Below, piece by piece: positions 61,886 to 64,000 of a stretch of 64,000 nucleotides of DNA. Each line of letters opens with the position of its first letter. The first letter of the stretch is position 1. This DNA is from Lachnospiraceae bacterium (GTDB taxonomy: Bacteria > Bacillota > Clostridia > Lachnospirales > Lachnospiraceae): assembly GCA_024403515.1 (NCBI GenBank), contig JAKSRS010000002.1, positions 86,388 through 150,387 of the forward strand, written 5' to 3'. The notes below the pieces were generated by a model. The model worked only from the letters and a program-made list of their open reading frames with translations, was not told the DNA's origin and ran no database searches. A program made the translations under genes and the position numbers.

Positions 61886-61946
61886 AAAACTTCTGCGATT
61901 TTGAGAGTAAAAATATATACTTTCGCCAAAATGTGCAGAAGTTTTT
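61886..61946 (+). terminator. Long hairpin terminator after the diguanylate cyclase gene
   Basis: AAAACTTCTGC (61886-61896) pairs with GCAGAAGTTTT (61935-61945), with an inner ATTTTG/CAAAAT pair (61898-61903, 61927-61932). TTTCTTTT follows. Confidence 0.75.
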
Positions 61947-62029
61947 CTTTTGCTATAATTTTTAAAAGCCAATGTGTCGATACAAATAACGCTAGAGGAA
62001 AACTGCATCAAAAATTATGTATATTATTC

Positions 62030-62056
62030 TAAAGGTTTTGGGGTTTAAGCCGATAA
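62030..62056 (+). promoter_or_regulatory. Sigma-28 (SigD/FliA) promoter of the flgM operon
   Basis: TAAA (62030-62033), 15 bases, GCCGATAA (62049-62056). This matches the flagellar sigma-28 consensus TAAA-N15-GCCGATAT at all but one base of the hexamer region. It lies 68 bases before flgM, whose product is the anti-sigma-28 factor, giving a feedback loop. Confidence 0.88.
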
Positions 62057-62123
62057 TATATATAAGTGCAAGTGACTCTATTAACAATTGCACCATGGCA
62101 TCATTTGCCGGGAAGGAGTATAT

Positions 62124-62399
62124 ATGCGTATTGAAGCATATACACAGATTCAGCAACTTTATAACACTAACAAAGTTACTAAAGGAAGTAGCGTTGCTAA
62201 ACAGGGCCGCTTAGATGAAGTTCAGATTTCATCTGTTGGTCTTAACATTCAGAACGCTAAAGCGGCTGTAAATGCAAGCCCTGACATCAGATATGATGTT
62301 GTAGAGCCTTTAAAGAAAGCCGTACAGGATGGTACCTATGAAGTTAGCGGCGAAAGCTTCGCTGAAAAATTAATGAAGAAGTATGAAGAAATGAGGTAA
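62124..62399 (+). CDS. flgM: FlgM anti-sigma-28 factor
   Basis: 91 residues. The N-terminal part is disordered and basic (QQLYNTNKVTKGSSVAKQGRLDEVQISSVG). The C-terminal sigma-binding half has VNASPDIRYDVVEPLKKAVQDGTYEVSGESFAEKLMKKY, which matches the Firmicute FlgM pattern (R-x-x-x-V-x-x-(L/I)-K-x-x-(I/V)-x-x-G-x-Y). It holds sigma-28 inactive until the hook is finished. The start is ATG 62124 with AAGGAG seven bases upstream. Confidence 0.9.
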   Translation: MRIEAYTQIQQLYNTNKVTKGSSVAKQGRLDEVQISSVGLNIQNAKAAVNASPDIRYDVVEPLKKAVQDGTYEVSGESFAEKLMKKYEEMR

Positions 62400-62404
62400 C
62401 TTAA

Positions 62405-62923
62405 GTGGCTAGTCTGGTAGAAAACCTGGTTGAAACTTTAGAGGGTGAAAATTCAGAATACCAGATGCTTCTTGAGTTATCTCGAAGCAAAACACAGATT
62501 ATTGTCAACGCTGATTTGGAAAAGCTACAAAAAGTCACGGATGACGAGCAGATTATCGTTGACAGGATTAATAATCTGGAAAGACGTCGAATTCAGATAA
62601 TGAATGACGTTGCTAAGATTCTCAACACGGATGTTGAAGGACTTAAGCTGGAAACCTTGATTTCGCTGCTTGATAAAGCACCTAAGGATCAGAAAAATCT
62701 GTCTTTGGTTCATGACAAACTAAAGGCTACTCTTAGGGAAATGAAACTATTAAATGAAAGAAATGAGTCTTTGTTAAATAGCGCGATTGAAATGGTTGAG
62801 TTTGATTTGAGCCTTATTCAGGCAATGAAGACGGCGCCGGAAACGGCGAACTATAATAAGGGAGCTTATAACACAGGAAGCGTTCTTATGAGTTCATCCG
62901 GCAGCTTTGATGCCAAACAGTAA
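62405..62923 (+). CDS. flgN: FlgN family flagellar export chaperone
   Basis: 172 residues, almost entirely helical. ENLVETLEGENSEYQMLLELSRSKTQIIVNADLEKLQKVTDDEQIIVDRINNLERRR is typical of FlgN, followed by a second long helix and a disordered tail rich in Gly and Ser. FlgN keeps the hook-filament junction proteins FlgK and FlgL ready for export. The start is a GTG at 62405, five bases after the flgM stop, with GAGG overlapping the flgM end. flgK follows 23 bases later. Confidence 0.85.
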   Translation: MASLVENLVETLEGENSEYQMLLELSRSKTQIIVNADLEKLQKVTDDEQIIVDRINNLERRRIQIMNDVAKILNTDVEGLKLETLISLLDKAPKDQKNLSLVHDKLKATLREMKLLNERNESLLNSAIEMVEFDLSLIQAMKTAPETANYNKGAYNTGSVLMSSSGSFDAKQ

Positions 62924-62946
62924 CATTACGTAAGAGGATTTAGATT

Positions 62947-64000
62947 ATGCCATTAATGGGAAGCTTTTATGTTGGAAATTCAGGATTGACCACAAGCCAG
63001 AACGCTCTCAATACAACTGCGCATAATCTAGCTAACATGGATACCGTAGGGTTTGTACGTCAGCAGGCCCTCCAAAGCGACAAAGTCTATACTAATATCA
63101 AACCATCATCAGCCGCGACTACAAGTCAGAAGGTTGGTCTTGGTGTCAACTATGCTAAAGTTCGACAGGTAAGAGACTATTTCCTGGATCAGTCATATCG
63201 TCGTGAATCTGGAAGAAGCGCATTCTATGATACTTCATACAATGCATTAACTGAAATTGAAGATTTACTTGATGAAATGAATGATGATGCGAGCTTTAAT
63301 CACGCAATGACACAGTTTTGGTCATCACTTCAGGAACTTGCCAAGACACCCGATGATACAACCGTGCAAAGATTGCTTGTACAGAATGCGCATGCTTTCC
63401 TAACAAATGCGCAGCAGGTTTATCAGGGTCTTGTCGACTATCAGAACGAAGTCAATTTCCAAATTTTCAACCAAGTAACAGAAATTAATAAAATCGGTCA
63501 GGAAATATACGATTTAAATAATAAAATAAGAGCCATCGAAGTAGGCGGAATTGAAACTGCCAACGACATCAGGGATGCGAGAAATGAAGCATTGGATAAA
63601 CTTTCAAACCTTGTTAGCATTTCCTACAGCGAAGATATATATGGTGCTGTAAATGTCATGATTGAAGGTGTCGATTTTGTTGCAGGCGATACGGTATATG
63701 GTATGAGTGTTGTAAGAGATTCACAAACAGGTTACTACACACCTTACTGGGATTTATATGCAACTTCAGCCACAAGTGAAGATGGTATCAACAAGTTTAG
63801 AGATAACGGAATTGTAGTTGATATTACAAATGCCAGAGTTTTTAACTTAACTGACACGATATCAACAGAAAAGAATACAGATATCGGTAAGTTAAGATCT
63901 TTAATGTATATAAGAGGCGATAGAAAGGCTAACTATACAGATATTCCTGTAAAGCCTGAAATCCCTGCAGCAAGTGATTATACTGATCCTGCAGATTATG
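62947..64000 (+). CDS. flgK: FlgK hook-filament junction protein, 5' part
   Basis: The frame is open to the window end (351 codons seen). The N-terminus MPLMGSFYVGNSGLTTSQNALNTTAHNLANMDTVGFVRQQ is the flagellar rod/hook-type start. VGLGVNYAKVRQVRDYFLDQSYRRE and FWSSLQELAKTPDDTTVQRLLVQNA identify FlgK (HAP1). FlgK joins hook and filament outside the cell. AGAGGA precedes the ATG. The gene runs off the window, so the C-terminal coiled-coil half is not seen. Confidence 0.93.
   Translation, partial: MPLMGSFYVGNSGLTTSQNALNTTAHNLANMDTVGFVRQQALQSDKVYTNIKPSSAATTSQKVGLGVNYAKVRQVRDYFLDQSYRRESGRSAFYDTSYNALTEIEDLLDEMNDDASFNHAMTQFWSSLQELAKTPDDTTVQRLLVQNAHAFLTNAQQVYQGLVDYQNEVNFQIFNQVTEINKIGQEIYDLNNKIRAIEVGGIETANDIRDARNEALDKLSNLVSISYSEDIYGAVNVMIEGVDFVAGDTVYGMSVVRDSQTGYYTPYWDLYATSATSEDGINKFRDNGIVVDITNARVFNLTDTISTEKNTDIGKLRSLMYIRGDRKANYTDIPVKPEIPAASDYTDPADY

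Noticed and set aside
61258-61929. Open reading frame of 223 codons on the minus strand
   Set aside because: It is antisense to the GGDEF domain, whose catalytic motif is intact on the plus strand, and its product has a low-complexity Ser/Leu-rich composition.
62017-62214. Small open reading frame before flgM
   Set aside because: It runs over the sigma-28 promoter and flgM in another frame, and has no ribosome site.

Overview
The window looks like chromosome of a motile, AT-rich Firmicute of the Lachnospiraceae, probably a Butyrivibrio- or Pseudobutyrivibrio-like plant-fibre degrader. This assignment is inference. It rests on strong AGGAGG-type ribosome sites, single-membrane architecture, cytoplasmic xylan-side-chain enzymes (GH43, GH115, GH3), a lipoprotein-dependent oligosaccharide importer, InlB/Flg_new-repeat and DUF6273 surface proteins, and a flgM-flgN-flgK flagellar operon. 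No rRNA, tRNA, CRISPR array, insertion sequence or prophage was recognised.

Layout. 1-4.7 kb: end of a DUF6273 protein, a DUF6020 membrane protein, and a YtrA-type GntR/ABC operon with palindromic operators. 4.8-8.3 kb: GH43, small regulators, and a DUF4430/ECF-S pair. 8.5-10.5 kb: a chemoreceptor. 10.5-17.5 kb: a six-gene acylation module (DUF4910, AAC(3)-like, FkbH-like, ACP, MBOAT, SGNH/DltD-like) that resembles the Dlt pathway with glyceryl in place of D-alanine. 17.6-21.8 kb: two secreted repeat proteins, one with a lysozyme-like domain. 21.8-25.8 kb: RsmF, a zinc-ribbon protein, a DUF805 protein and a radical SAM/SPASM enzyme. 25.9-31.6 kb: GH115, GH3 and MgtC.

31.8-49.8 kb is a long exopolysaccharide locus. 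It has a recognisable Gram-positive Pel core (PelD fused to an SDR domain, PelE, PelF, PelG and a DUF2194 protein). Added to this are a PqqD-like protein, a large polytopic GT-C-like protein, DUF2304 plus GT2, a DUF4874/DUF4832 protein, a second flippase, a nucleotidyltransferase and a GT4-GT2 fusion.

49.8-53.8 kb is a compact unit: a monocistronic 160-aa protein with an N-terminal KPVVL...EGVYA leader-like stretch and no hydrophobic signal, then an ABC exporter, a PqqD/HPr-kinase-like fusion and an S24/S26 peptidase. I read this as a leader-guided modification and export system.

53.9-56.3 kb holds an amino-acid ABC importer whose binding protein is circularly permuted. 56.6-60.1 kb holds a sugar ABC importer without its own ATPase. 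60.2-61.9 kb encodes a diguanylate cyclase, which may feed the c-di-GMP site in PelD. From 62.0 kb a sigma-28 promoter drives flgM-flgN-flgK, which leaves the window.

The three best leads are the glyceryl-Dlt-like module (10.5-17.5 kb), the leader/RRE-kinase/S26/ABC export unit (49.8-53.8 kb), and the circularly permuted binding protein (53.9 kb).
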